Positions 19,268-29,255 are shown, counted from the first letter of the stretch. The stretch is 64,000 nucleotides of DNA from Clostridium sp. (GCA_023667695.1 JAMOZY010000011.1:1-64000); one strand, 5' to 3'. Notes: generated from the sequence alone by a model not told the origin. Numbers and translations are program-made.

Positions 19268-21139
19268 ATGCCACAAATCGAGGAAACCTATGATGTGGTC
19301 GTTGTGGGAGCCGGGCATGCAGGCTGTGAGGCGGCTTTGGCAGCGGCAAGAATGGGAATGGAGACAATTATATTTACCGTTAGCATGGATAGTGTAGCAA
19401 TGATGCCATGCAATCCCAATGTAGGCGGAAGCTCGAAGGGCCATTTGGTCCGGGAGCTGGATGCATTGGGAGGAGAAATGGGAAAAAATATTGATAAGAC
19501 CTTTATTCAGTCTAAAATGCTGAATGAGTCGAAGGGGCCTGCCGTTCATTCTCTTCGCGCTCAGGCAGATAAGGCTGAGTATTCCAGGTCCATGCGAATG
19601 GTGTTGGAGCGGACCGAGCATTTAACCCTTCGTCAGGCGGAGGTTTCCGAGGTTCTGGCAGAGGAGAAGGCAGTAACAGGTGTAAAGACCTGTTCTGGTG
19701 GTATTTATCATGCAAAGACAGTTATTTTATGTACCGGTGTATATCTGAAGGCCCGGTGTATTTTTGGAGAGGTCAGTTATGCTACCGGACCCAATGGACT
19801 TCAGGCAGCCAATCATTTAACGGAATCTTTGGTGAAGCTGGGAATTCCGGTGCGGCGGTTTAAGACCGGTACGCCTGCCCGGATTGATAAAAGAAGTATT
19901 GATTTCAGTAAGATGACAGAACAAAAGGGTGATGAGCATATTGTTCCCTTTTCTTTTACAAACTCAGAAGAGGATATCAAGCGGGAGCAGGTATCCTGCT
20001 GGCTGACCTATACGAATGAAAATACCCATGATATTATTCGAAGGAATATCGACCGTTCTCCGTTATTTTCCGGTGCTATTGAGGGGACCGGTCCCCGTTA
20101 TTGTCCATCCATTGAGGATAAGGTCATGAAGTTTCCGGAGAAAGACCGGCATCAGGTATTTATTGAACCGGAGGGAGAGTATACCAATGAAATGTATGTA
20201 GGCGGCATGTCCAGTTCTTTGCCAGAGGATGTGCAGTATGCCATGTATCGTAGTGTACCGGGCTTAGAGAATGCAAAAATCGTTCGGAATGCATATGCAA
20301 TTGAGTATGATTGCATTGATGCTACACAATTAAAGCCTTCCCTGGAATTCAAGGAATTTCAGGGGCTTTATGCAGGCGGGCAGTTTAATGGAAGCTCCGG
20401 CTATGAGGAAGCGGCGGCACAGGGATTTATGGCAGGCGTGAATGCGGCAAGATTCATTCAGGGAAAGGAGCCTGTGATTCTGGACCGGTCTCAGGCATAT
20501 ATTGGCGTATTGATTGATGATTTGGTGACAAAGGTGACTCAGGAACCCTACCGGATGATGACTTCCCGGGCAGAATACCGGCTGTTGCTGCGTCAGGATA
20601 ATGCAGACCTGCGATTAACAGATATTGGTTATGAGATTGGATTGATTGATGAAGAACGGTATGCAGTATTCCGGCAGAAACGGGATGCCATTCAGGGGGA
20701 GCTTAAGCGGCTGGAGGCTGTAGTAGTAGGCGCAAATAAACAGATACAGGAATTTCTGGAACAGGCGGGAAGTACACCGTTGAAAACGGCAGCTACATTA
20801 GCGGAACTGATTCGACGGCCGGAATTAAGCTATGAAAAAATTGCTCCCATTGATAAAGAGAGAAAGCCTCTTCCGGCAGATGTAGTGGAGCAGATTAATA
20901 TCAACTTAAAATATGAAGGCTATATTAAAAGACAGCAGCAGCAGGTAGAGCATTTTAAGAAGCTGGAAAAGCGACGGATTCCGGATGATATTGATTATGA
21001 TGATATTGATAATCTGAGAAAGGAAGCAAGACAGAAGCTAAAGGATATCCGTCCTGCTTCTGTAGGACAGGCTTCCCGGATTTCCGGTGTTTCACCGGCA
21101 GATATTTCCGTGCTTCTGATTTATCTTTCCAGTCGATAG
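19268..21139 (+). CDS. mnmG: tRNA U34 modification enzyme MnmG (GidA)
   Basis: A 623-residue FAD enzyme, partner of MnmE. The Rossmann FAD site is [20 protein letters not shown] (residues 11-30). Other family signatures are [18 protein letters not shown] (near 47), [13 protein letters not shown] (near 202), CPSIEDKV (near 278) and the second GidA signature [17 protein letters not shown] (near 370). The helical C-terminus ends with [19 protein letters not shown]. Full family length. Confidence 0.98.
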   Translation: MPQIEETYDVVVVGAGHAGCEAALAAARMGMETIIFTVSMDSVAMMPCNPNVGGSSKGHLVRELDALGGEMGKNIDKTFIQSKMLNESKGPAVHSLRAQADKAEYSRSMRMVLERTEHLTLRQAEVSEVLAEEKAVTGVKTCSGGIYHAKTVILCTGVYLKARCIFGEVSYATGPNGLQAANHLTESLVKLGIPVRRFKTGTPARIDKRSIDFSKMTEQKGDEHIVPFSFTNSEEDIKREQVSCWLTYTNENTHDIIRRNIDRSPLFSGAIEGTGPRYCPSIEDKVMKFPEKDRHQVFIEPEGEYTNEMYVGGMSSSLPEDVQYAMYRSVPGLENAKIVRNAYAIEYDCIDATQLKPSLEFKEFQGLYAGGQFNGSSGYEEAAAQGFMAGVNAARFIQGKEPVILDRSQAYIGVLIDDLVTKVTQEPYRMMTSRAEYRLLLRQDNADLRLTDIGYEIGLIDEERYAVFRQKRDAIQGELKRLEAVVVGANKQIQEFLEQAGSTPLKTAATLAELIRRPELSYEKIAPIDKERKPLPADVVEQININLKYEGYIKRQQQQVEHFKKLEKRRIPDDIDYDDIDNLRKEARQKLKDIRPASVGQASRISGVSPADISVLLIYLSSR

Positions 21140-21182
21140 ACCGGATGGGATTGAATGGGAAAGAAAGGAATAGAGGTACTAT

Positions 21183-21893
21183 ATGGAACGATTACGGCAG
21201 AAAGCAGAGCAATTGAATATCCGATTGGATGATAATCAATTGGAGCAGTTTCGGATGTATTATGAAATGCTGGTAGAGAAGAATAAGGTTATGAATCTGA
21301 CTGCCATTACGGAATTTGAAGAGGTTCTGGATAAGCATTTTATAGATAGTATATTATTGGGAACTGTCATGGAATTAAAATGGAATTCTTCTGTCATTGA
21401 TGTAGGGACTGGTGCTGGTTTTCCGGGGATTCCGTTGAAAATTGTCTATCCACATCTGAGGATTACGCTGTTGGATTCTTTGAATAAGCGGGTGAATTTC
21501 TTAAATGAGGTAATTCATGGGTTAGAGTTGACGGATATTAACGCAATTCATTCCAGAGCGGAGGATGGAGCAAGAAATCCACTTTATCGGGAAGCCTTTG
21601 ATTTGTGTGTGTCCCGGGCCGTTGCGAATCTTTCCACCTTAAGCGAATACTGTCTGCCATTTGTAAAGCAATCAGGGTATTTTGTATCCTACAAATCATC
21701 TCAGATTCAGGCGGAGCTGGAGCAGGCAGAGCGCGCAGTAAGTGTCCTTGGGGGAAAACTAGAGTCGGTACAGTCGGTAACCTTACCAGAATCCGACATT
21801 ATTCGACAATTTGTATGCATACGAAAAATAAAAAGCACGCCGAAGGCATATCCAAGAAAAGCAGGAACGGCAGCGAAGCAGCCGATTATATAA
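21183..21893 (+). CDS. rsmG: 16S rRNA (guanine-N7)-methyltransferase RsmG
   Basis: A 236-residue SAM-dependent enzyme that methylates G527 of 16S rRNA. MNLTAITEFEEVLDKHFIDS (near 37) and the SAM loop DVGTGAGFPGIPLKI (near 74) are typical; SRAEDGAR and CVSRAVANLSTL complete the core. It sits 43 nt after mnmG, the usual gidA-gidB pairing, and ends just before a bidirectional terminator. Confidence 0.96.
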   Translation: MERLRQKAEQLNIRLDDNQLEQFRMYYEMLVEKNKVMNLTAITEFEEVLDKHFIDSILLGTVMELKWNSSVIDVGTGAGFPGIPLKIVYPHLRITLLDSLNKRVNFLNEVIHGLELTDINAIHSRAEDGARNPLYREAFDLCVSRAVANLSTLSEYCLPFVKQSGYFVSYKSSQIQAELEQAERAVSVLGGKLESVQSVTLPESDIIRQFVCIRKIKSTPKAYPRKAGTAAKQPII

Positions 21894-21906
21894 TTTGTTG
21901 CAAACA

Positions 21907-21934
21907 AAAAAAACCACCGTTAGTGGTTTTTTCG
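21907..21934. terminator. Bidirectional terminator between rsmG and the exonuclease
   Basis: AAAAAACCAC CGTTA GTGGTTTTTT: a 10-bp stem with A-run and T-run on either side works for both converging genes. It overlaps the last codons of the minus-strand gene. Confidence 0.8.
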
Positions 21935-22864
21935 TTTCTCTTTTCTTTTTTCCCGCAATTCTGTTTGCCGGATACGAATTTCTTCAACTTCTGGTTTGGT
22001 AATCGGTATAATTTTTTTAATTGCGAATATTTTGCCTGTACTTGAATTTTTAATCTTTATGATTCCTTTTTGGTAACCATGATACCAACAGTGACCAACA
22101 CTGACAAAGGAATTCTGATTGTATGAAAACCATTTGACCTTCTTGGAAATCTTGCGTCTGCACTTATAGCAGCGGAAGGTGTTAATCTCTTTATCCTCCA
22201 TAATTTCCATACGCTGATCAAAGCCTCTGGTAATATGCTCGGAGTAAGTGCGATGAAAGGAATGAATCTCACTGTCTTTATCCTTTGGTTCATGATAACA
22301 GTCATAACAATACTGATCCTGAAGATTCTTTTTGGACAGATGCTGGAAAACCTGTGCCGTATAGCGCGCATCATTAATTGCAGTATGGAAAGCGTCTTCT
22401 GTCGGCAGGCTCATGGCAGTTACGGCTTTTTCCAGCTTACAGGTTCCCAAATCCTTGTAGTATTCCGCAAAAATGGATTGTATATCGTAATACTTAAAAG
22501 GTTCTACAAATTTGTTCATGTAATAGTAGTCCATGTTTTTCTGGAGCTGAACCAGGTCGCTGGTTCCCCAGGTGCCAAAAATGTAATCCGAACCACACCA
22601 TTTCATAAACTCACGGCATACCATATCAAAGGGCCGGCCTGTTTTTAACAGTGTTTCATCATAGTTTAACATTTGCCGGACATGATGATGGAGATGCTTG
22701 TAAATCCTGGGTTTTACAATGCTGCTGTATTCATCAACAATTTCAAACGCATTATTTAATTTGATTGCCCCAATCTCAATAATTTCAAAAGGGATTCTTG
22801 GATTTTCGAATTCCGGTCCTCGTGGACATTGATTCCATTCCAAGTCAAAGATGATATAATCCAT
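21920..22864 (-). CDS. DEDDh 3'-5' exonuclease with C-terminal zinc-ribbon-like domain
   Basis: A 314-residue protein. Residues 1-185 form a DnaQ/KapD-type exonuclease fold: ExoI FDLEWNQ (D7, E9), ExoII in FGTWGTSDLV, ExoIII HTAINDARYTAQ with the His and Asp. The remaining 130 residues are basic and contain CYDCYHE and RCYKCRRK, a likely four-Cys zinc site, and end in a Lys/Arg-rich tail. DNA or RNA as substrate cannot be told. The start at 22864 lacks a strong SD, but the ATG 13 nt upstream is out of frame. Confidence 0.8.
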   Translation of the reverse strand: MDYIIFDLEWNQCPRGPEFENPRIPFEIIEIGAIKLNNAFEIVDEYSSIVKPRIYKHLHHHVRQMLNYDETLLKTGRPFDMVCREFMKWCGSDYIFGTWGTSDLVQLQKNMDYYYMNKFVEPFKYYDIQSIFAEYYKDLGTCKLEKAVTAMSLPTEDAFHTAINDARYTAQVFQHLSKKNLQDQYCYDCYHEPKDKDSEIHSFHRTYSEHITRGFDQRMEIMEDKEINTFRCYKCRRKISKKVKWFSYNQNSFVSVGHCWYHGYQKGIIKIKNSSTGKIFAIKKIIPITKPEVEEIRIRQTELREKRKEKRKNH

Positions 22865-22887
22865 ACTGCGTATCCATGGCTATTCGG

Positions 22888-23454
22888 CTAGGAAGGCATC
22901 CGAGTAATTTTCGAATGACTGATTTCGCCTTCTAAGGACTGGTGAATGTTATGTAATGTCTCGTTGGCCTCTGCAACAGCGATTTTGTTATCACCGGATA
23001 ACTGAACCACCTGTTTTGTGATGCGGTCATTACTATTCACTACCCGTACCATGTTCTCCTGATTCTTTTTCATAATGAGCTTGGTGCAAAGCTTCTGCTG
23101 CTCAATTAATTCGTTGTTCAATCGGATATTATCTGTCTGCAATTCCGCAACGGCATTGATTAATTCTTCCAGCTTCTGATTCATAGAAAGCTCTTCGCGT
23201 TTTGCAACCGAGTAAATACCTTTCTCCACTTTCGTTAATTCATTTTGCTTGTCTAACGAGCGATTGGTGATTTCATCTATCTTCCGAATGATACTGTCCA
23301 CTAAAAAGTAGGTATCCGTAACGACAATTAAGCCAAAAGCGATGATTAATTCAATACGGTTTGGCATGGTTGCTACTAAATAAATCATGGTCATTAATGC
23401 TGCCATCATTGCAACAGAGCTGATTAATAAATTGGTTTTAATTTTCTGCTTCAT
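22888..23454 (-). CDS. Two-TM membrane protein with cytosolic coiled coil
   Basis: A 188-residue protein of unknown function. Two hydrophobic segments (about 8-28 and 34-52) form a hairpin; the rest is a predicted coiled coil (about 60-135, with hydrophobic residues in heptad spacing) and a polar tail. No enzymatic motif. GAGGTGAGG precedes the ATG. It lies 24 nt upstream of the exonuclease on the same strand and may be co-transcribed with it. Confidence 0.7.
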   Translation of the reverse strand: MKQKIKTNLLISSVAMMAALMTMIYLVATMPNRIELIIAFGLIVVTDTYFLVDSIIRKIDEITNRSLDKQNELTKVEKGIYSVAKREELSMNQKLEELINAVAELQTDNIRLNNELIEQQKLCTKLIMKKNQENMVRVVNSNDRITKQVVQLSGDNKIAVAEANETLHNIHQSLEGEISHSKITRMPS

Positions 23455-23598
23455 AATTCCTCACCTCAGTAAAATTTCAATTATAATAATCTACAAGTTG
23501 TTTGATGTATGTATCAACTATAATATAGAATATCACAGTTTGGGGATAAATACAAGGAATAGAAAAGCCGGAGCTGCCTCCGGCCAGATAATGATTCA

Positions 23599-23672
23599 TG
23601 TTCCTGGGCGGATTCGAACCGCCGGCCTTCCGCTTAGGAGGCGGACGCTCTATCCTGCTGAGCTACAGAAAC
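23599..23672 (-). tRNA. tRNA-Arg(CCT)
   Basis: Minus-strand 74-nt tRNA. The acceptor stem GTTTCTG pairs with CAGGAAC (one G-U), the anticodon loop CTCCTAA gives anticodon CCT, and the T-loop is GGTTCGAATCC. CCA is not encoded. Confidence 0.95.
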
Positions 23673-23799
23673 AAGCCTTCCTATATTTTATGAAAAAATA
23701 TTGCAATCGTCAAGGAATACTTGCAATAAATTGCGATTACCTTTCTGGCAATTCTACATGCCGGAGGATTACATTATTCTTGTATGCTCCGACGGTATA

Positions 23800-24678
23800 T
23801 TACGGAAGATATACATAGCCCTGGGCCCAGATACTTCCCTTGAACCGCCTGCCTATGACTGGTTCGCCCAGCAAATCAATGGCATTGATTAAAATATCCA
23901 TGGGTATTTCATTTGCCTCCACTAATAACTGATATAGCGTTTCACCAGTTATGGGATTCTGAAGAATATGAATATCAAGGATGGTTCCTATAATGGAATA
24001 CTGTTCACTACTAATTCCATAAGGAATAAAACAGGAATCCACAATGGTATATAAATCCTCGTTTCTAGCTCTTTTTGCAAGAGAGGAATAAAGGTCGATA
24101 TCTTCAAGTGTAAGGCTTTCAATGGCATCGGCATCTCCTTCTCTGGCAGCGGCAATGAGACGATTGCGGTTTTTCTGTCCCTTTTCCTCCTGCCGTAACT
24201 GTTCCTCATCTTTATCAATACCCAGGATAATTCTTCCATTGGAAGAAAGGGCGCTGTAGGTAACCTGATTTAACGGACGGTTATATTCATTGGACCATTT
24301 CGTTCGCACATAATCTGTTATATTTTGCAGAAAGAAGATAAGAGGAATTCCAATATTTGTATTTTCACTGACACCGGCATAGGCTTCCTTGTCTGTGTGG
24401 TGTTCAATGGTGATGCTGTCTTCCCATTTTGTAGTAGTACCATTTATATATGGAAAATAATGCTCAAGGATAAATTGATTATTTTCGTCGTACTCGCCAA
24501 TCATGCTGATGCCATAGGAATCCCCGTATTCCTTTGTCAACTGTACCAGATTAATTCCTGCACCAATGGTCGTAATGGAACGGCTGGTAGGATGTGCAAT
24601 AATATCATCCAGCAGTATATTAATTTCTTTCAAATTACGCAGCTTGCTAAAGCCGATTGCTCGTAAGTAGCGGTGCAT
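23800..24678 (-). CDS. Conserved protein resembling the DUF3881 family
   Basis: A 292-residue protein opening with MHRYLRAIGFSKL, which I recognise from Lachnospiraceae proteins annotated DUF3881. No membrane segment, signal peptide or catalytic motif is obvious. A charged helical stretch lies near 165-190 (KDEEQLRQEEKGQKNRNR). AGGAGGT precedes the ATG. It is 12 nt downstream of the DUF4446-like gene and continues the parA-parB transcript. Function is unknown; a link to chromosome segregation is only suggested by position. Confidence 0.75.
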   Translation of the reverse strand: MHRYLRAIGFSKLRNLKEINILLDDIIAHPTSRSITTIGAGINLVQLTKEYGDSYGISMIGEYDENNQFILEHYFPYINGTTTKWEDSITIEHHTDKEAYAGVSENTNIGIPLIFFLQNITDYVRTKWSNEYNRPLNQVTYSALSSNGRIILGIDKDEEQLRQEEKGQKNRNRLIAAAREGDADAIESLTLEDIDLYSSLAKRARNEDLYTIVDSCFIPYGISSEQYSIIGTILDIHILQNPITGETLYQLLVEANEIPMDILINAIDLLGEPVIGRRFKGSIWAQGYVYLP

Positions 24679-24689
24679 ATGATTACCTC

Positions 24690-25205
24690 CTAATCTGCCA
24701 GAGGGTCTTTCATGTTAATTGCATTTTTCAATGCTTCCTTTTCTTCTTCCGATAAGGCAATGTATGATTCACCATTAATGATTTCTTTAATATAGGTATA
24801 ACAGCCTTCTCTGCTGTGCATACAGTTAATGATGAATCCACGATTCCGATCGGTTAATAATGCGAGGGCAAAGCTTAAGGTACCGCCCATTTCCTTAAAA
24901 GCATCATATTTGACCATTCCGACCTTGCTGAAGGAAGAGCGAAATTGACGCTTCAGATTCTTGATTTCCGTTGCGTGCTGTGTTTCTATTTTCTGCATGA
25001 TGTCCAATTCACCAAAGCGTTCATATATGACCTGCTCCAGTTCGGCACCGTTTTTTCCTTTCATAAAATTCGTATAACGGGTATTCAGCTTTCGAACCTG
25101 TGCGATTAGAACGATAACTACAATCAGTAGTATAAGGACTAACACAGCAAGTCCGATAATTATATATCCGATATCAATTCCAAGATTGCTAAAAATTGAA
25201 TTCAT
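24690..25205 (-). CDS. Membrane protein of the DUF4446 type
   Basis: A 171-residue protein with one strongly hydrophobic segment (about 14-36) and a cytosolic domain containing VGMVKYDAFKEMGGTLSFAL and LLTDRNRGFIIN, the hallmark of DUF4446 proteins found next to parB in many Clostridia. It follows parB by 19 nt. Function unknown. Confidence 0.85.
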   Translation of the reverse strand: MNSIFSNLGIDIGYIIIGLAVLVLILLIVVIVLIAQVRKLNTRYTNFMKGKNGAELEQVIYERFGELDIMQKIETQHATEIKNLKRQFRSSFSKVGMVKYDAFKEMGGTLSFALALLTDRNRGFIINCMHSREGCYTYIKEIINGESYIALSEEEKEALKNAINMKDPLAD

Positions 25206-25224
25206 TTGTGGCCTCCTGCATAGG

Positions 25225-26172
25225 TTATTTCTGTACTTCTTTTAATTTGTCAACAAGTCCTTCCAGTTCTTCGCTGGAATAATATTCGATTTCAATTTTT
25301 CCTTTTTCATTACTTTTTGCTTTGATTGTGACTTTGCTTCCAAGGATTTCCTTTAATCGCTCTTCTGTATCGGTATATAAATATTTATAGTCAATTTCTG
25401 CTGCTTCCTTCTTGGGTTTCGGAGAGGCATTTAGCTTTTTGACTAATGCTTCCGTTTGACGTACACTGAGACTTTCGTCAAATACCTTACAAGCAGTTTC
25501 GTATTGCAGCTCAGAATCTTCAATGGCAATTAAGGCTCTGGCATGTCCGCTGCTTAATTTATCCTCTATGACCATCTGCTGTACCGGTTCGCAAAGCTTT
25601 AGCAGCCGCATGGAATTGGTAATGGCGGTCCGGCTTTTCGAAACCCTATCCGCTACCTCATCCTGCTTTAGTGAAAATTCCTGAATTAATCGTTGATAGG
25701 CAAGGGCCTCTTCAATCGGATTCAGGTTTTCCCGCTGAATATTTTCAATCAGTGAGATTTCTACAATTTCCTGTTCCGTATAATCCCGTATGATAACCGG
25801 TACTTCTTTTAGACCTGCCATACGGGCAGCCCGCCATCGGCGTTCTCCGGCAATGATTTCATAATAACCATCTTTCGGTGTGACGACAATTGGCTGAATG
25901 ACACCAAATTCTTTGATGGAATCCGAAAGCTCCTGAAGAGGGTCCTCCTCAAAAAACTTTCGCGGCTGATTTGAATTTGGTTCTAAATCTGTTATTTTTA
26001 ATGTTTTTTCAACTTCTTTTATTACTTCTTTTACCGATTCTGAAGCATTACCCTTACCAGATTGTTTTTTTGATTTGGATGTATTACTTCCCGGATAATC
26101 AGTACCGTTTTCCTGTACCTCTGTTGGAATCAGCGAGGCAAGCCCTCTTCCCAGTCCTCTTTTCTGTGCCAT
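25225..26172 (-). CDS. parB: Chromosome-partitioning protein ParB/Spo0J
   Basis: A 315-residue CTP-dependent DNA clamp that loads at parS. The N-terminal CTP-binding domain has the box II motif IIAGERRWRAARMAG (near 107) and ENIQREN; the helix-turn-helix is near KQDEVADRVSKSRTAITN (about 168-185). The first residues MAQKRGLGRGLASLIP carry the basic ParA-activating peptide. It starts 4 nt after parA. Two perfect parS sites lie upstream of parA. Confidence 0.97.
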   Translation of the reverse strand: MAQKRGLGRGLASLIPTEVQENGTDYPGSNTSKSKKQSGKGNASESVKEVIKEVEKTLKITDLEPNSNQPRKFFEEDPLQELSDSIKEFGVIQPIVVTPKDGYYEIIAGERRWRAARMAGLKEVPVIIRDYTEQEIVEISLIENIQRENLNPIEEALAYQRLIQEFSLKQDEVADRVSKSRTAITNSMRLLKLCEPVQQMVIEDKLSSGHARALIAIEDSELQYETACKVFDESLSVRQTEALVKKLNASPKPKKEAAEIDYKYLYTDTEERLKEILGSKVTIKAKSNEKGKIEIEYYSSEELEGLVDKLKEVQK

Positions 26173-26176
26173 TCCT

Positions 26177-26944
26177 TTAACCTCCTATATTGGTAATCAC
26201 TTCATCTGCCAATAAACGATAGCTGTCTGCTCCAGCGGAGCGGGGGTCATATAGATTAATTGGCAGTCCATGACTTGGTGCTTCTGCAAGACGAACATTT
26301 CTTGGAATGATGGTCTTATATATATTTTGTTTTAAGGTGTCTTTAACATTTTCCACAACCTGTAAAGAAAGATTGGTTCGCGAGTCATACATGGTAAAGA
26401 CTACGCCTTCAATTATAAGATGTGTATTCAACTTCTTTTGAATTAATTCAATCGTATATATCAATTGAGATAGACCATCTAATGCAAAAAATTCACATTG
26501 AATAGGAACTAATACGGTATCGGCGGCAGTCATAGAGTTGACGGTTAACAGGCCTAAGGCTGGCGGACAATCAATGATGATAAAATCAAATTTATCCCGA
26601 AGCTTATCCAGATTTTGCTTTAGGATATACTGCATATCCGGAACACCTACGAATTCCACCTCGGCACCGGCAAGCAGCCGATTGGATGGTATCAAATTCA
26701 AATCGGGGATTACATTAATCAACATACATTCCCCAATATTACATTCATCACACATAACATCATAGATGGTGTATTGTAATTCATTTTTGTCTACACCAAG
26801 ACCAGTAGTCATATTCCCCTGTGGGTCCATATCAACAGCCAGAACCTTTAACCCCTTTTCAGCAATACAAGATGCCAGGTTAATAGCGGTTGTTGTCTTG
26901 CCCACACCGCCTTTTTGGTTGGCAATTGCTATAATTCTTCCCAT
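26177..26944 (-). CDS. parA: Chromosome-partitioning ATPase ParA/Soj
   Basis: A 255-residue deviant Walker ATPase. Walker A is [14 protein letters not shown] (near 11), with the signature Lys; the A' region is [14 protein letters not shown] (near 38) and Walker [16 protein letters not shown] (near 120). In Firmicutes Soj also regulates DnaA. GCAGGAGG lies 6 nt before the ATG. It is first in the parA-parB-DUF4446-DUF3881 run. Confidence 0.97.
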   Translation of the reverse strand: MGRIIAIANQKGGVGKTTTAINLASCIAEKGLKVLAVDMDPQGNMTTGLGVDKNELQYTIYDVMCDECNIGECMLINVIPDLNLIPSNRLLAGAEVEFVGVPDMQYILKQNLDKLRDKFDFIIIDCPPALGLLTVNSMTAADTVLVPIQCEFFALDGLSQLIYTIELIQKKLNTHLIIEGVVFTMYDSRTNLSLQVVENVKDTLKQNIYKTIIPRNVRLAEAPSHGLPINLYDPRSAGADSYRLLADEVITNIGG

Positions 26945-27034
26945 GTTGACGCCTCCTGCGTTTTGTTCTCTTTTTTATTCTTTGTTTGTCATAGGATAGT
27001 ATAACATTATTACGCTCAGCAATCTACTAGAAAA

Positions 27035-27050
27035 TGTTTCACGTGAAACA
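27035..27050. promoter_or_regulatory. parS: parS site 1
   Basis: Perfect 16-bp palindrome TGTTTCACGTGAAACA, identical to the Firmicute Spo0J/ParB binding consensus, 91 bp upstream of parA. Confidence 0.97.
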
Positions 27051-27156
27051 TTTTTTTGAAAAAAGTGAATTACAAAAACTTTTTAACGGTATCGATAGAA
27101 TTACTTGCACGAATAGAATATAAATTAAGTACGAAATTTTATAACGGAAGCAAAAA

Positions 27157-27172
27157 TGTTTCACGTGAAACA
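27157..27172. promoter_or_regulatory. parS: parS site 2
   Basis: Second perfect TGTTTCACGTGAAACA, 122 bp from the first. The two sites make a compact ParB loading centre about 13 kb from oriC. The rest of the 518-nt gap (26945-27462) is AT-rich with no gene I can support. Confidence 0.97.
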
Positions 27173-27462
27173 TTTTAAGAACAATAAAAGAAACTTGAAT
27201 TTATAAAAAGAAGTGATATACTTACTTAATATAAAAGAAGAAAAGTTTTACGGGTTAGCATCATATAAATGATTGCAAATATTAAAGTATAAATGAGAGG
27301 GTTGCCGGATTTGGGCGGCCTTTTTCTGTAAAAGCCATTGGGAAATAATTGGTTAAAAGAAATAGAGAGATATAGTAAGAAAATCTATGATGTGATAAAA
27401 TGAAAAGGGTGCGATTAAACGTAAAGAGACGAACTATCTAGGATGAGAAAGAGGAATGATAA

Positions 27463-27885
27463 ATGATAAGGATAGAAATAACGGATTATTTATCGGAAGC
27501 AGCAAGGCTTATTCGGGAAGAAGTATTTGTGAAAGAACAAGGTTTCAAGGTCGAATTTGATAATATAGACGAAACAGCAAGCTGTGTGGTCTTATATGAA
27601 ACTCAGATTCCTATAGCATGTTGTAGATATTTCGAAGGGAATGAAGCGGGAGAATATGTGGTTGGCAGACTGGCAGTACGAAAAGAATATCGGGGCAGAC
27701 ATTTGGGAGAGCAGATGTTGGAGCTTGTGGAGAAAGCAGTAAAAGATGCCGGTGGGAGGAGAGTATCGCTTTCGGCTCAGGTTCAAGCAGAAGGTTTTTA
27801 TGAAAAACAGGGATATCTGAAAATAGGGGATATCTATTATGACGAACATTGTGAACATATTCATATGGAGAAAAATTTGCAGTAA
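27463..27885 (+). CDS. GNAT acetyltransferase, YjcF/ElaA-like
   Basis: A 140-residue single GNAT domain. FVKEQGF near 21 is the opening typical of the YjcF/ElaA subgroup; the CoA loop is VRKEYRGRHLGEQML (near 70), followed by LSAQVQAEGFYEKQGY and a terminal HIHMEK. AGAGGA precedes the ATG. It is followed 61 nt later by another GNAT gene. Substrate unknown. Confidence 0.85.
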   Translation: MIRIEITDYLSEAARLIREEVFVKEQGFKVEFDNIDETASCVVLYETQIPIACCRYFEGNEAGEYVVGRLAVRKEYRGRHLGEQMLELVEKAVKDAGGRRVSLSAQVQAEGFYEKQGYLKIGDIYYDEHCEHIHMEKNLQ

Positions 27886-27946
27886 TGTTTATGATAGATA
27901 AGAACAACAGGAAGAATAAAATGAATCATGGAGAGAAACCAAGGAT

Positions 27947-28420
27947 ATGAAAATAATAACGTATCAAGAAAAATATAAACAACAGATTATTGATTTAATC
28001 CTGCATATCCAAAACGACGAAGCAAAAATCAATTTGTCTTTAGAGGAACAACCGGATTTACTGGATATACCGAATTGTTATGAAAAAGACGGCGGAGAAT
28101 TCTGGCTTGCATTAGAGGGCGACAGAGTAATAGGGACACTTGCTTTAATGAATAAGGGAAATGGAAACGGGGTTTTGAAAAAAGGATTTGTAAATAAAGC
28201 ATACAGAAAACAAGGAGTTTTAACAGAGTTATATGGAGTATTGCTTGATTATGCGAAGAAAAATAATATAAAACAGTTGATGTTTGATACTCCATCTGTG
28301 GCCGTGAATTGTCACAGATTTTTTGAAAGGGAAGGTTATGTCCGAATCCAAAAAAGGGAACAGCCATTTGAATATGATTACCCCGACCGGGATTCCTATT
28401 TATATCTGTTAAAATTATAG
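27947..28420 (+). CDS. GNAT acetyltransferase
   Basis: A 157-residue acetyltransferase. The CoA site is near VNKAYRKQGVLTELYGVLL (about 83-101) and the later FFEREGYVRI is standard. AAGGAT lies before the ATG. Neighbour of another GNAT gene but the two are not close copies. Substrate unknown. Confidence 0.82.
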   Translation: MKIITYQEKYKQQIIDLILHIQNDEAKINLSLEEQPDLLDIPNCYEKDGGEFWLALEGDRVIGTLALMNKGNGNGVLKKGFVNKAYRKQGVLTELYGVLLDYAKKNNIKQLMFDTPSVAVNCHRFFEREGYVRIQKREQPFEYDYPDRDSYLYLLKL

Positions 28421-28513
28421 GTCCTACTTTGGAAAATATCAGATAGAAAGAGAAATCGGAAAAAAGAAAATAAAAGGCATGAAAAATACGGAAGAAAGAA
28501 AAGGAGAAGCATC

Positions 28514-29068
28514 ATGGAATTGCAAAAAGGAAGGCCGGTAGATGTATCCGGAAGGCAGGAACGGGAAATTAAGGTATATGATTTGTTAGATGAATTAGGC
28601 ATTGACTATGAAAGAACCGATCATGAAGCAGCGAATACCATGGAAGCATGTAATGAGATTGACCAGATATTAGGGACCATCATATGTAAAAACCTGTTCC
28701 TATGCAATCGGCAGGAAACCAGCTTTTATCTGCTTATGATGCCGGGAGAAAAGCCATTTAAAACGAAGGACCTGTCTGCACAGATTAATAGTGCCAGACT
28801 GTCATTTGGAAAACCGGAATTTATGGAGGAGTTTTTGCACATTAAGCCGGGAGCAGTTTCTATTATGGGACTGATGAATGACAGGGAAAACAGGGTACAG
28901 CTGTTAATGGACCGGGACATTGTGGAAAGCGAAGAGCTGGGCTGTCATCCTTGTGTCAGTACCTCCAGCCTGAAGATGAAAACCAAGGATGTACTGGAAA
29001 AATTCCTGCCGGCAGTCCACCATGAGCCAATCATTGTTGATTTGCCGATGGGAGCATCTTCGGTATAA
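28514..29068 (+). CDS. YbaK/ProX-type aminoacyl-tRNA deacylase
   Basis: A 184-residue protein with a single YbaK/EbsC fold, related to free-standing editing enzymes (ProXp/PrdX) that hydrolyse mis-charged Ala-tRNA(Pro). RTDHEAANTMEAC near 35, ICKNLFLCNR near 57 and KPGAVSIMGLMND near 118 fit the family; the Lys in ICKNLF is the usual catalytic-site residue. AAGGAG precedes the ATG. No proS is nearby. Substrate assignment is from family only. Confidence 0.85.
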   Translation: MELQKGRPVDVSGRQEREIKVYDLLDELGIDYERTDHEAANTMEACNEIDQILGTIICKNLFLCNRQETSFYLLMMPGEKPFKTKDLSAQINSARLSFGKPEFMEEFLHIKPGAVSIMGLMNDRENRVQLLMDRDIVESEELGCHPCVSTSSLKMKTKDVLEKFLPAVHHEPIIVDLPMGASSV

Positions 29069-29124
29069 AAGGATATTTCGGTATATTGTAACCTGGAATT
29101 CATTCGATTGGAAGGAGTGGGAAA

Positions 29125-29193
29125 ATGAAATTACTGATTAAACAGAAAGTGTTTTCCCGGACCGTTTCTTATGATGTCGTTCGGGGATGCTAA
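29125..29193 (+). pseudogene. Truncated LURP-one/YxjI-like gene
   Basis: A good SD (AAGGAGT) and ATG are followed by only 22 codons. They read MKLLIKQKVFSRTVSYDV and then diverge to a stop. This is the characteristic opening of LURP-one-related (tubby-like, YxjI) proteins, normally about 160-180 residues. Nothing resembling the remainder follows before the next gene at 29256. I interpret it as an internally deleted remnant. Confidence 0.6.
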
Positions 29194-29255
29194 CGAGTAT
29201 ATAATTGAAAGATAAATAAGAAGATAATCATACAGGAAAGAAAGGATAAATGTAC

